Below are positions 6,943 through 15,439 of a stretch of 40,578 bases of DNA, one piece after another. The notes below the pieces were generated by a model that saw only the letters and a list, made by a program, of their open reading frames with translations, was not told the DNA's origin and did not search any database. Position 1 is the first letter of the stretch. Each line of letters begins with the position of its first letter. Made by a program: the position numbers and the translations under genes. The stretch comes from Minisyncoccota bacterium. GTDB taxonomy: Bacteria; Patescibacteriota; Minisyncoccia; JAHIHE01; JAGLIN01. The stretch covers positions 1 through 40,578 of the forward strand of contig JAQVBZ010000017.1 of NCBI GenBank assembly GCA_028690055.1. The letters run 5' to 3'.

Positions 6943-7713
6943 ATGTTTAAAAAAAGAAAGAATAAAAGTCAAAATTTTATAAAAAATATCAAAAATAGGT
7001 CTGACGAGGAAAAAATGCGTCTGACCTGGCTTTTGTTTGCTCCTGTTATGGTCGGTGTTTTTATTCTTTGGACTGCCAGTATAAAAAGCAACTTCGCGTG
7101 TTTATCGAACCCCTTGTCAATAGACACTTCTACATTGCCTGACTTCCCTGAGACTGACGATATAGATTTGGGTGGCGTACTTGTGAAAAGCGGGCAAAAG
7201 TTGGAAGAGTATATGGATGAAAATAATGCATTGCTGCAGGGTGTCGGGGATGAATATCTCAAGGGGAATAAAATTTTGGATGAGGACGGTTTTTCCAGCT
7301 TGAAATTCGTTGATAGCACGGGGGATAATAATTCTATTATCTTGGAGTATGCACAATATTACAAGGATATTCCTGTTCTAGGCAAGGGGGTTTCCCTGGT
7401 AGTTTCATTGGACGATGATACGGTGAGCGAAAGAAGCAGAAATCTTGCTGCCGGTATAGATTTAGCATCCGATCCGAAAATTTCACTCAAAGATGCCGGT
7501 ATAATCGCGGAAAAAGAGTTTCAGGGTAAAGACCTTGTTTTGAAAGAAGGTAGTTTGGCAATCGCTAACTATGAAGAGGAATATTATCTGGTCTGGAAGG
7601 TTGTTTTGGTTTCTGACTCGGAAGAGGAAACGCAAGAGGTCTTGGTGGGTGCCGAGCACGGCGGTATAGTTTCTCGTGTTGCAGTCGATGAGTTAAGCGA
7701 CATGGTCGAATAG
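6943..7713 (+). CDS. Membrane-anchored protein with FTP/PepSY-like propeptide domain
   Basis: The start at 6943 follows AGGACAGGA and the preceding gene's stop; a longer in-frame reading would overlap that gene. The 256 residues have a very basic N-terminus (MFKKRKNKSQNF), one transmembrane segment (residues about 29-45, LTWLLFAPVMVGVFILWTAS), and an outside domain. A central block EYAQYYKDIPVLGKGVSLVV, with preceding VDSTG, matches the fungalysin/thermolysin propeptide (FTP) pattern. A second PepSY-like unit follows (ISLKDAGIIAEKEF then YYLVWKVVLV). No peptidase domain or HExxH is present. In proteases such domains act as chaperone and inhibitor. A free-standing anchored copy could inhibit or guide a separate protease, but that is inference. 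Confidence 0.7.
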   Translation: MFKKRKNKSQNFIKNIKNRSDEEKMRLTWLLFAPVMVGVFILWTASIKSNFACLSNPLSIDTSTLPDFPETDDIDLGGVLVKSGQKLEEYMDENNALLQGVGDEYLKGNKILDEDGFSSLKFVDSTGDNNSIILEYAQYYKDIPVLGKGVSLVVSLDDDTVSERSRNLAAGIDLASDPKISLKDAGIIAEKEFQGKDLVLKEGSLAIANYEEEYYLVWKVVLVSDSEEETQEVLVGAEHGGIVSRVAVDELSDMVE

Positions 7714-7777
7714 GATTTATTCGGCTATGTTTTTTAGCTGATTGAAATATAAATTTATCTCTCGTTTTAGAGCTTGG

Positions 7778-7818
7778 CTAAAACGTCTGTTTTGCTTCGC
7801 GCGAAACGGCTTTTTTGC
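7778..7818 (+). terminator. Terminator after the FTP-domain gene
   Basis: CTGTTTTGC (7787-7795) pairs with GCGAAACGG (7801-7809) around loop TTCGC and is followed by CTTTTTTGC. It separates the upstream pair of genes from gyrA. Confidence 0.7.
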
Positions 7819-7821
7819 TTA

Positions 7822-7873
7822 GGGCCTGTCTGAAAAGTCTTTTTTGTAACGAAAAATACTTTTCAGACAGGCT
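7822..7873. repeat. Perfect 15-bp inverted repeat upstream of gyrA
   Basis: GCCTGTCTGAAAAGT (7824-7838) is exactly inverted at 7858-7872 around a 19-base spacer. It ends 34 bases before the gyrA start. It may be a MITE-like or cruciform element, or part of the gyrA leader. No T-tail makes it a terminator in the plus direction. Confidence 0.7.
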
Positions 7874-7906
7874 CAAATCTCTAAATTTAATAATTTTTGA
7901 ATATCT

Positions 7907-10402
7907 ATGACAAACAAGAAAGCAAAGAATGAAAAGAGTAAGATTCCGGAAGAAGAATTTGAAGAAGGGAATATCGGGAAACTCCAAGAAATAGTTATCG
8001 TCGATGAAATGCGGCAGTGCTATCTGGATTATGCGATGTCTGTAATAGTAGCACGGGCGCTGCCGGACGTACGTGACGGTTTGAAACCGGTACATCGTCG
8101 CATTCTTTACGCTATGCACGATATGGGTTTGCGTCCACAAGGAAGATTTAAGAAATCGGCATCGGTAGTCGGTGAGGTCCTCGGTAAATATCACCCTCAC
8201 GGAGATACTGCTGTTTACGATTCCATGGTACGTATGGCGCAGGATTTTTCGATGCGGTATATGATGGTCAATGGGCAGGGAAATTTCGGTTCGATGGACG
8301 GCGACAGCGCGGCGGCTATGAGATATACCGAAGCGAAACTGAGACCGATTGCGGAAGAGATGGTTTGCGACATCAATAAGAACACTGTCAACTTCATTGA
8401 TAACTATGACAAGAGTCGCAAGGAACCGGCAGTGCTTCCGGCAAGAGTGCCGCAGCTACTCTTGAACGGCGCGGTCGGAATCGCCGTCGGTATGGCGACT
8501 AATATTCCTCCTCATAATCTGGGCGAGGTCGTGGATGCGACGCTGTCTCTTATCGATCATCCCGATTCTTCCATAGAAGACTTGGTAAAGTTTGTTAAAG
8601 GTCCCGACTTCCCTACCGGCGGATATATATACAATCATAAAGATATCTTGCAGGCATATGCCACGGGAAAAGGTAAGGTCGATATGCGTGCCAAGGCGGA
8701 CATCGTGGAAGATAAGAAAGGAAAATTCCAGATCATCGTTTCCGAGATGATTTATCAAGTCAACAAGTCTACTCTCATCGAGAAGATGGCGGATCTCGTT
8801 AAGGACAAAAAAATCGAGGGTATCCGGGATTTGCGCGATGAGTCCAGCAAGGAAGGCGTACGTATAGTGATTGATCTCAAGGCAGATGCTTATCCGAAGA
8901 AAGTCTTGAATCAGCTCTACAAGCTTACGGATTTGCAGAGAGCTTTTCACTTCAATATGCTGGCATTGGTGGATGGCATCCAGCCGCGAGTACTTAATCT
9001 TAAAGCCATATTGGAATATTATATAATCCATCGCGAAGAAGTGGTGCGTAGGAAGACACAATATGATTTGGACAAGGCAAAGGAAAGAGCGCACATTTTA
9101 GAGGGTTTGAGCAAGGCGCTCGATCATATCGATGAAGTTATCCAGACCATCAAGAAAGCACCGAATAAAGAGAAGGCACATGATGATCTTATGAAAAAAT
9201 TCAAGCTGAGTGATTTGCAAGCGTCGGCGATATTGGAGATGAGATTGCAGACGCTTTCCGGATTGGAACAGCAGAAAATCAAAGATGAATTGGATGAGAA
9301 GCTTCGTTTGATCAAAGAATTGGAAACGATCTTGGGCGATCGTAACAGGATTATGAGTATCATTAAAGGTGATCTAAAAGAAGTCAGAGATAAATATGCT
9401 GATGAGCGAAAGACCAAAGTTATCAAAGGCGCCGTCGGTGACTTTTCGCACGAGGATCTGATGCCTAAGGAAGATGTGGTTATTTCTATTACTCGAGCGG
9501 GATATATCAAACGGATGGAGCTGAGTGAATATCATGTACAGCATCGTGGCGGCAAAGGCGTAACTGGCGGCAATATAAAGGAAGAGGATATGATAGATCA
9601 TTTCTTCATTGCCAACACACACGGCGATATTTTGTTCTTTACCAATATGGGGCGTGTATTCCAGATTAAGGCATATGAAATTCCGGTAGCTAGTCGTACC
9701 AGCAAGGGGCAGGCGATTGTGAATTTCTTGCAGCTCTCACAAGAAGAAAAAGTGACAGCGGCAATTTCTCTGGAAAAAGAAACTATCGAGAAGTTCCTTG
9801 TAATGGTGACAAGAAATGGTATAATTAAGAAAACAGGAATCGAAGAATTCGCGGCAGTGCGGAGGTCGGGTCTCATTGCAATCAACCTCAAGGCGGGCGA
9901 TGAACTCATTTGGGTGAAGATGAGCAGCGGGACCGATGAGGCGATGATCGTTGCTTCGAACGGACAGTCGATACGCTTCCAAGAAAAAGATGTGCGTCCG
10001 ATGGGAAGATCCGCATCCGGTGTGACAGCAATCAAATTAAAAGGCGGTGCGAAAGTTATCGGTATGGGGGTATTTTCCAAGGCTGATAAATTGAAAAACT
10101 TTGTATTTACCATCGCGGAAAATGGATTCGGAAAAATAAGTGATTTGAACTTGTACAAGATACAGAATCGCGGCGGGAGCGGCATAAAGACTGCCATCCT
10201 CACGAACAAGACCGGTCAATTGGTGTCAGCTTATGTGGTGGATGAGGAAGAAATCAAGAAAGACCTGATGATTATCTCACGCAAAGGCCAGATCATCAGG
10301 ATTCCATTCAGCTCCGTAGCCAAATCCGGACGTGCCACGCAAGGAGTGAGAGTGATGAGGACTGGCGCGGGTGATGCGATAGCTTCAGCAACGACTTTGT
10401 AA
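7907..10402 (+). CDS. gyrA: DNA gyrase subunit A
   Basis: This 831-residue protein is the breakage-reunion subunit of gyrase, which with GyrB introduces negative supercoils. The catalytic tyrosine is Y140 ([11 protein letters not shown]). The quinolone-pocket region reads [14 protein letters not shown], with T101 and D105 at the Escherichia coli S83 and D87 positions. The GyrA box QHRGGKG at residues 545-551 is one residue off the QRRGGKG consensus and supports gyrase rather than topoisomerase IV. Six beta-pinwheel blades follow to the C-terminus, and there is no long acidic tail. The N-terminal 20 residues are Lys/Glu-rich. gyrB is not nearby. No Shine-Dalgarno site is evident. A methyltransferase gene follows after 27 bases. 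Confidence 0.96.
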   Translation: MTNKKAKNEKSKIPEEEFEEGNIGKLQEIVIVDEMRQCYLDYAMSVIVARALPDVRDGLKPVHRRILYAMHDMGLRPQGRFKKSASVVGEVLGKYHPHGDTAVYDSMVRMAQDFSMRYMMVNGQGNFGSMDGDSAAAMRYTEAKLRPIAEEMVCDINKNTVNFIDNYDKSRKEPAVLPARVPQLLLNGAVGIAVGMATNIPPHNLGEVVDATLSLIDHPDSSIEDLVKFVKGPDFPTGGYIYNHKDILQAYATGKGKVDMRAKADIVEDKKGKFQIIVSEMIYQVNKSTLIEKMADLVKDKKIEGIRDLRDESSKEGVRIVIDLKADAYPKKVLNQLYKLTDLQRAFHFNMLALVDGIQPRVLNLKAILEYYIIHREEVVRRKTQYDLDKAKERAHILEGLSKALDHIDEVIQTIKKAPNKEKAHDDLMKKFKLSDLQASAILEMRLQTLSGLEQQKIKDELDEKLRLIKELETILGDRNRIMSIIKGDLKEVRDKYADERKTKVIKGAVGDFSHEDLMPKEDVVISITRAGYIKRMELSEYHVQHRGGKGVTGGNIKEEDMIDHFFIANTHGDILFFTNMGRVFQIKAYEIPVASRTSKGQAIVNFLQLSQEEKVTAAISLEKETIEKFLVMVTRNGIIKKTGIEEFAAVRRSGLIAINLKAGDELIWVKMSSGTDEAMIVASNGQSIRFQEKDVRPMGRSASGVTAIKLKGGAKVIGMGVFSKADKLKNFVFTIAENGFGKISDLNLYKIQNRGGSGIKTAILTNKTGQLVSAYVVDEEEIKKDLMIISRKGQIIRIPFSSVAKSGRATQGVRVMRTGAGDAIASATTL

Positions 10403-10429
10403 AAATATCCTAATTTCAAAAACAAAAAT

Positions 10430-11005
10430 ATGGAAGAAATTGAAAAAGAAAATTCGGCGGCAACGGCCGGCAACGGCGGTTTAATCAATCAGGACAAAAT
10501 CATCTCTCAACTCGGAGTCAAGGACGGAATGATTATCGCGGATCTGGGATGTGGGGCGGGATACTTTACTATCCCGATAGCGAAGATGCTTCACGATACG
10601 GGTCAGGTCTATGCCGTAGACGTCCTGACCGCCGCGTTGGAGTCGGTAGTGAGTCAAGCGAAACTCTATGGTCTTCTGAATGTTTACAAAAAAAGAGCGA
10701 ATGTGGAAGTGATAGGCGGGACCGGCATCGATTCCGGCAAAATAGATCTGGTGGTAATGGCTAATATCCTCTTCCAGTGCCAAGATAGAGATACTCTTTT
10801 CCAAGAGGCGAAGAGAATCCTGGCGCCGGGAGGAAGGATTGCGGTAATTGATTGGATCCCCAATAATGCTGCCATGGGGCCCAAATACGAACGTTGCATT
10901 TCTGAAGAGACGGCAAAGAAGATCGCGATTAAGAACGGCTTGAAGGTTGTCCAAGGGATCAGGGCCGGAGAGACACATTATGGTTTTGTTCTGGAATTGG
11001 TTTAA
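10430..11005 (+). CDS. Class I SAM-dependent methyltransferase
   Basis: This 191-residue protein has the Rossmann motif I IIADLGCGAGYFTIPIA (residues about 35-51), an acidic motif II end in YAVDV, and post-motifs DLVVMANILFQCQDR and LAPGGRIAVIDW. The fold binds S-adenosylmethionine. The substrate cannot be told; the layout is that of small UbiE/arsenite-methyltransferase-like enzymes. It has a Gly/Asn/Ala-rich N-terminus. It lies between gyrA (27 bases) and the solute-binding-protein gene (19 bases) on the same strand, so co-transcription is likely. Confidence 0.8.
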   Translation: MEEIEKENSAATAGNGGLINQDKIISQLGVKDGMIIADLGCGAGYFTIPIAKMLHDTGQVYAVDVLTAALESVVSQAKLYGLLNVYKKRANVEVIGGTGIDSGKIDLVVMANILFQCQDRDTLFQEAKRILAPGGRIAVIDWIPNNAAMGPKYERCISEETAKKIAIKNGLKVVQGIRAGETHYGFVLELV

Positions 11006-11024
11006 TCCGAATAATCTTTCAAAT

Positions 11025-12401
11025 ATGAATCAAGGGAAAATGGCCGTAACTATTGTTGTAGTTCTGGTTGTAACCGGATTGCTCTGGACTTACTTTCATT
11101 GCGCGCCTTTATCGTCTTGTCCTTGGTCAAAAACGCTAGTGGACAAGACGCCGAACAAAGTCACTCTCACCTTCTATGGCGCGTATGATACAAAAAACAA
11201 TTGGGCCGGAGTCATTAACGCATTCAGGGCACAGGAAAGGATTGATAGGAATCTGGATGTGACGGTGGTATACACGCAGCTGAATAAATATAATTATGAG
11301 GACCTTATCTACGACAGTCTGGTGAATAAGAAAGGTCCGAACATCTTTATGATGTTCAATAGTTGGCTGCCGAAATATGAGGCGCGGATTACGGAGATGC
11401 CCGAGACAATTATGACAATGGATCAGTTCGAAAAGAATTTTGTACCGGTAACTATGGACGATCTCACGGTTACAAACGCCAGCACGGGCGTAAGTAAAAT
11501 ATATTCTTTGCCACTCTACGTCGATACTCCGGCGCTCTATTATAATAAAGATATGTTATACAACGCCGAGATTGTCCATACTCCGACAACGTGGCCGGAA
11601 TTTGCGGATGATGTGGAGAAACTGACGATTCTGGACAGTAACGGAAAGATAAAGAGGAGCGGTGCCGCATTCGGAGGATCGAAATATGTGAACCGCAGTC
11701 AAGATATCGTGATGATGATGGTGATGCAGAATAATATGAAGTCGAGTGATACTAGCGGTAATTTGGTGTCATTTCGGACCGAGGAGTCGGCCCGAGCGGT
11801 CAAGCTCTATACCGATTACGCCAATTCCGCCAACCGATTCTATTCTTGGGATTATGACAGTCAGATTTATTCCATCGACGCTTTCATTGAGGGAAAAGCG
11901 GCAATGAGTATCAATTATTCTTACGATATTATGACTATCGATGAGAAGACACGGGGCAGTCTGAATTATGGTACGGCACCGGTACCGCAAAAGTACGCTG
12001 ATTTCAAGGCTAATTATGCCAACTATTGGTCTCCGGTCGTAGCGAAGGGCGCAGACTGTGCCAAGGAGAAAGGGACGGTAGTGGATTGCGAGGCTCTCGC
12101 TTGGGACTTCGTGAGTTTCGCCGCCAAGCCGGATAACGCCAGAATCTATCTTAACTCTACACAGCGTCCGGCAGCCAACCTTACGTTGGTGGAGGAACAG
12201 ATGGGAGAGGTCGGAAGCAAATTGGCACCGTTCGCCGAGCAGACTTTGACCGCCAAGAGCTGGAGCAATGCGAACAATAAAAAGTCAGACGCAGTACTGC
12301 TCAATATGATAGAGACTATTATTACCACGGACAAAGAGAAAAAAGCAACAATCTATGAAGCGATGAAGCTGGCGAAGGACAATATCAAAGAATTGAATTA
12401 A
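11025..12401 (+). CDS. Membrane-anchored extracellular solute-binding protein, family 1 (second copy)
   Basis: The start at 11025 avoids overlapping the methyltransferase and places the hydrophobic segment (residues about 7-23, VTIVVVLVVTGLLWTYF) at the N-terminus. The 458 residues then match the paralogue at 1387-2802 in order: VTLTFYGAYDTKNNW, IYSLPLYVDTPALYYNKD, TPTTWPEFADDVEKLTILD, and the SGAAFGGSKYVNRSQDI-type block. Cysteines C27 and C33 lie just outside the anchor, and no lipobox is clear. The family delivers sugars to ABC importers, but no permease is encoded here. The presence of two divergent copies suggests different ligands, or a non-transport role. It is followed by a strong terminator. 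Confidence 0.8.
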   Translation: MNQGKMAVTIVVVLVVTGLLWTYFHCAPLSSCPWSKTLVDKTPNKVTLTFYGAYDTKNNWAGVINAFRAQERIDRNLDVTVVYTQLNKYNYEDLIYDSLVNKKGPNIFMMFNSWLPKYEARITEMPETIMTMDQFEKNFVPVTMDDLTVTNASTGVSKIYSLPLYVDTPALYYNKDMLYNAEIVHTPTTWPEFADDVEKLTILDSNGKIKRSGAAFGGSKYVNRSQDIVMMMVMQNNMKSSDTSGNLVSFRTEESARAVKLYTDYANSANRFYSWDYDSQIYSIDAFIEGKAAMSINYSYDIMTIDEKTRGSLNYGTAPVPQKYADFKANYANYWSPVVAKGADCAKEKGTVVDCEALAWDFVSFAAKPDNARIYLNSTQRPAANLTLVEEQMGEVGSKLAPFAEQTLTAKSWSNANNKKSDAVLLNMIETIITTDKEKKATIYEAMKLAKDNIKELN

Positions 12402-12410
12402 ATTACACAA

Positions 12411-12445
12411 TAAAAAAACGGAGTCGAGAGACTCTGTTTTTTTTG
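12411..12445 (+). terminator. Terminator of the gyrA-region transcript
   Basis: ACGGAGTC (12418-12425) pairs with GACTCTGT (12430-12437) around GAGA, followed by eight T. It lies 10 bases after the solute-binding-protein stop. Confidence 0.85.
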
Positions 12446-12473
12446 TTTGATCCGATTAGACTTGGCTAATTGT

Positions 12474-12513
12474 GTCATCCCGGAATTTGCGAAGCAAATA
12501 TCCGGGATCCCGA
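12474..12513 (+). repeat. Palindromic repeat, CCGGAAT type, copy 2
   Basis: TCATCCCGGAATTTGC and GCAAATATCCGGGAT form an imperfect hairpin around GAA. It is related to the unit at 700-742 and sits between convergent genes. Confidence 0.6.
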
Positions 12514-12569
12514 TATTAAGCTGAAAAAATATTATTATAAATGCTTGATTCTAAAATGACAGAAAGCGA

Positions 12570-13058
12570 TTATATCTTTGCGAACATTACAACATAGTTA
12601 TGTCCGTATTTTTTGGCGCACTTGGGACAGGTGGTGTAATAGAAATAATATTTCTGCGCCTTCTTGTTTTGGGCAGACATATACAAATCCATCTCTTTGA
12701 TCCACTCGGGGACGGCATTGAAGGGTCCGTCAAAAACTTTGGTCATAAATGTGCCGGAGAGTGTCACGTTCTCCAAGCCGGGCACTTCCTTGGTGACGTG
12801 GATGTAATTCTCGGATTTCCAGGGCGAGGGGTCGTAAGAGAGCCAAAGGAAGTCTTGATCCGTCGGCTTGGCTCCCGCAGTTTCTATCTTTGCCGAGATT
12901 CCTGTCATCATCTTGCCGATCGTACCCGGCAACGGCATGTGCAGGAACGCAGGCAAATTCTTTTTGACAAACAATTTGTTTTCCCAGACGACGGTTTTTT
13001 CGTCCCAGAGCGTCGGGTCGAATCGGGGACAACAGATGGATTCTTTTGTTGTTTCCAT
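12570..13058 (-). CDS. Conserved protein of unknown function with C-terminal Cys-x-x-Cys
   Basis: This 162-residue soluble protein begins METTKESICCPRFDPTLWDE and contains LWLSYDPSPWKSENYIHVTK, TLSGTFMTKVFDGPF and the C-terminal block YYFYYTTCPKCAKKYGHNYV. I recognise this as a widely conserved family often labelled hydrolase without experimental support; the actual activity is unknown to me. The early Cys pair (ICCP) and the C-terminal CPKC could bind a metal. No Shine-Dalgarno site is seen. It is transcribed in the same direction as the methyltransferase gene upstream (66-base gap). Confidence 0.7.
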   Translation of the reverse strand: METTKESICCPRFDPTLWDEKTVVWENKLFVKKNLPAFLHMPLPGTIGKMMTGISAKIETAGAKPTDQDFLWLSYDPSPWKSENYIHVTKEVPGLENVTLSGTFMTKVFDGPFNAVPEWIKEMDLYMSAQNKKAQKYYFYYTTCPKCAKKYGHNYVVMFAKI

Positions 13059-13124
13059 AGTTTTTGATTAATTTTAAAATGTATCTTGATTTATTAATGA
13101 CGAGTTGGTCGGCAAGTGGAAGTT

Positions 13125-13883
13125 TTATTTTTGACAGACAAAAATAAAACTGCAGGGCATCTTTTTTGCTTTTTGAATGGAATAATATTTCTCGGGATCA
13201 TCGTGACCGCGATTCAAATTTTTTGGAGCGGGTTCGTGGTAGCCGATGATATTGAACCCCGCATCGCGTAATAATCGGAACCAAGTCGAGGTCTTGCGAT
13301 AAGTAATGTGTGCGGTAGTTCCCCTTTTCTTCCAGTCTATAAGAGTAACCGGTTTTTCTTCGTGGTATGAATGTTCAATATAATATCCGCCATCCTTATA
13401 TTCGATGTCGGTAAAGATAGAGTGATCCCAACTCCAGATAAATACTCCTCCCGGCTTGAGATATGAATATATATTACTAAAAACCTTCTCTGGTGCCACA
13501 GTCCATCCGATGGCATAGACGGAGATGACAAAATCAACCGGCTCGATATCGATTTTGTTTTCCATTTGACTTTGGATAAGGACCACTTTGCCGTCCTCGA
13601 TTTCTTGCCGATTGTAGCGGCTCGCTTCTTCTATCTGTTTGGGCGACAGGTCAAGTCCATAAACTCTCTCGGCATCCTCTTGCATAAGATATTTTATTGA
13701 ACGTCCACTACCACAGCCAATCTCAAGAAATGTCTTTCCTTTTATCTCGGGTATGAGATCAAGGTCGGCACCGATGCCAAAAGGACCCCAGTCTGGTAGT
13801 GCGCTCGCATCGGCAAACAGGTCGCATACAAGATTCCAAGTTTTTTGATTGTCGGAGACTATCTTTTCTGTAGGGGTATCCAT
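13125..13883 (-). CDS. Class I SAM-dependent methyltransferase
   Basis: This 252-residue protein has motif I TFLEIGCGSGRSIKYL (residues about 53-68), the acidic end of beta-2 in VYGLDLSPKQIEEA, VDFVISVYAIGWTVAPEKVF, and the LKPGGVFIWSWDHS loop. The rest resembles small-molecule methyltransferases (Methyltransf_11/25 type). The substrate is not identifiable. The N-terminal helix region (KTWNLVCDLFADASALPDWG) probably forms the substrate lid. Upstream DNA is AT-rich with TATACT/TATAAT-like sequences but no matching -35. Confidence 0.8.
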   Translation of the reverse strand: MDTPTEKIVSDNQKTWNLVCDLFADASALPDWGPFGIGADLDLIPEIKGKTFLEIGCGSGRSIKYLMQEDAERVYGLDLSPKQIEEASRYNRQEIEDGKVVLIQSQMENKIDIEPVDFVISVYAIGWTVAPEKVFSNIYSYLKPGGVFIWSWDHSIFTDIEYKDGGYYIEHSYHEEKPVTLIDWKKRGTTAHITYRKTSTWFRLLRDAGFNIIGYHEPAPKNLNRGHDDPEKYYSIQKAKKMPCSFIFVCQK

Positions 13884-13965
13884 GTGATTTATTTGAATAG
13901 ATGAAATATTCTTCTTATCTAGGATTATAGTATATTTATAGCTAATAGTATAGTTATATTTTGAT

Positions 13966-13996
13966 AAATAAAAAACAGAGCATCTCTGTTTTTTGG
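13966..13996 (-). terminator. Terminator of the small membrane-protein gene
   Basis: ACAGAG (13975-13980) pairs with CTCTGT (13984-13989) around CAT, with A-runs before and T-runs after. On the minus strand it reads as a terminator after the gene at 14028-14474. Confidence 0.75.
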
Positions 13997-14027
13997 GGGG
14001 TATTGTGCACAGATTGAATCGGCGACA

Positions 14028-14474
14028 TTAATTGCAGGTTTTTGCCTTAGACAGCCTAAAAATGATAAAATTGTAAGCTAATTGAATGGCAAGAAAGATA
14101 TACAATATGACCCATTCACCAATCATTTCCCTGCCGAATTCATATTCTCGTCCGATTTCATCTATCATCGTTTTCTCGCCGATCAATAAAAACAGACATA
14201 AGACACTAAGCGCTATTGATAATTTTTTGTAAGTCGGTACCTTTTTGTACCCATCGGTACTCCAAAGAAGCCAGGAAAACGATAAAATATCGAATAATGC
14301 AACGATAATAAATCCGATTAAAAGAATTATCTCTATGTTTGAAAAATTTTGATGATCGAAAAAAATATAGTTCTTGAAAAAAACAATTGCCACCATATTG
14401 AATACCAAGTAAGCGGCGGAAAAAAATGACAGTATACGGACAGAAATAACTATTGTTTTGTTGCTTTTTCCCAT
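14028..14474 (-). CDS. Four-helix membrane protein, unknown
   Basis: The start at 14474 gives 148 residues; the longer reading to 14546 would overlap the tRNA-Ile gene and is not credible. Four hydrophobic segments are visible (beginning near IVISVRILSFFSAAYLVF, IEIILLIGFIIVALFDILS, KLSIALSVLCLFLLIG and WVILYIFLAIQLAYNFIIF). No family is recognised. It is downstream of tRNA-Ile on the same strand (42 bases after the tRNA 3' end) and may be read from the tRNA promoter. Confidence 0.65.
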   Translation of the reverse strand: MGKSNKTIVISVRILSFFSAAYLVFNMVAIVFFKNYIFFDHQNFSNIEIILLIGFIIVALFDILSFSWLLWSTDGYKKVPTYKKLSIALSVLCLFLLIGEKTMIDEIGREYEFGREMIGEWVILYIFLAIQLAYNFIIFRLSKAKTCN

Positions 14475-14516
14475 ACTTTTAGTACCATAGGGTTTAGTTT
14501 GACTTTGGCATACGGG

Positions 14517-14590
14517 TGGGCCATCCTGGACTCGAACCAGGGACATCGACCTTATAAGGATCGCGCTCTAACCGACTGAGCTAATGGCCC
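14517..14590 (-). tRNA. tRNA-Ile(UAU)
   Basis: A complete cloverleaf reads on the minus strand: acceptor GGGCCAT/ATGGCCC, D arm GCTC/GAGC, anticodon stem CGATC/GGTCG with loop CTTATAA, and T arm CCTGG/CCAGG with TTCGAGT. The anticodon is TAT, which reads AUA as isoleucine. A73 is the discriminator. CCA is not encoded (CCC follows). Most bacteria read AUA with a CAU-anticodon tRNA modified by TilS, so a UAU isoacceptor is uncommon. Confidence 0.92.
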
Positions 14591-14697
14591 GAAGATGTCT
14601 TTACGACAACCTTATTCTATTAAAAAAAACGCAATCGGTCAAGGACAATCGGCTATACTTCCTAACCATTGCGGAGATTTGTAATATAATATATTTC

Positions 14698-14793
14698 TTG
14701 GAGTAGCGGGATCTATCCCGCGTCGTTGTCCCATACAAACATATAATAATGTTTGTGCGGGTTATCTGCGCGAACTAAAGTTCGCTACTCCAA
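14698..14793. repeat. REP-pair (BIME-like) element, copy 1
   Basis: TTGGAGTAGC and GCTACTCCAA form the inverted ends. Inside are two hairpins: GTAGCGGGATCTATCCCGC (14703-14721) and GCGAACTAAAGTTCGC (14770-14785), plus an AAACAT/ATGTTT pair in the middle. A related element is at 27527-27629. The layout resembles REP pairs mobilised by RAYT (TnpA-REP) transposases, but no such gene is in the window. It occupies most of the gene-free stretch 14591-14897. Confidence 0.7.
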
Positions 14794-14897
14794 ATACAAC
14801 TCAACATATTTTGCTTTGGTATATAACAGCAGTCTGATAAAAGATAAAACGCGGTAAACCGCGTCTTTATATATTGTAAATTGATTGTAATATAATT

Positions 14898-15434
14898 CTA
14901 GAAAAGACTGGAAAAAAGGCACACCACACTCCATTCTCCGCCGAGTGGGTCGATGAATCCCCAAGCGGAGAGGACGAAATCGACGATGAGCCAAGCGCAG
15001 AAGATAATAATGTAACCTTTTATGATATTGATAATCGCTTCGTGGTTCTGGCTCTTGGATACCGGATTGGCGCCGGCGAAGACGTACATAAGAGACACAA
15101 TCATAAGGGCAAGTAAGGCGAGGACGGAGGCGATTTCAAAAGCGAAAAGTATGAAATTATTGGCGATGAGAGCGAGGTGACAGAGTGTACATTCTTTGGT
15201 TTCATCATTTTCGGTCTCGGAATTGTCGGTCTCTCGTCCGCAGGGAACGATTCCTCTATTGACGTCGGGAGCGGCCGCGGCAAGGACGGTGCTTGTGCCG
15301 AGAATATTAGTTTCTAGGTTAGAATCTATATGGAGAGAGCTGTTTCCAAAAAATGCTAGAGCCATGACTGCGCACAAAATCGCTGAATGCAAAATGTTGG
15401 TTTTGGAATTTTTTCTCCTAGGTATCGTTCTCAT
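14898..15434 (-). CDS. TrbC/VirB2-like pilin-family membrane protein with Cys motifs
   Basis: In this 178-residue protein a basic N-terminus and hydrophobic segment (residues about 14-30) look like a signal peptide. Next comes a short outside region with GIVPCGRETDN and ECTLCHLALIANN, then two transmembrane helices (about 95-118 and 135-155) joined by a small polar loop (FAGANPVSKSQNHE). The double-helix hairpin with the PCG...CxxCH pattern is what I recall from Patescibacteria pilin-like proteins related to VirB2 of type IV secretion. Its role would be a surface filament or membrane channel subunit. It is the last gene of a five-gene minus cluster. Confidence 0.7.
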   Translation of the reverse strand: MRTIPRRKNSKTNILHSAILCAVMALAFFGNSSLHIDSNLETNILGTSTVLAAAAPDVNRGIVPCGRETDNSETENDETKECTLCHLALIANNFILFAFEIASVLALLALMIVSLMYVFAGANPVSKSQNHEAIINIIKGYIIIFCAWLIVDFVLSAWGFIDPLGGEWSVVCLFSSLF

Positions 15435-15439
15435 TGTCG

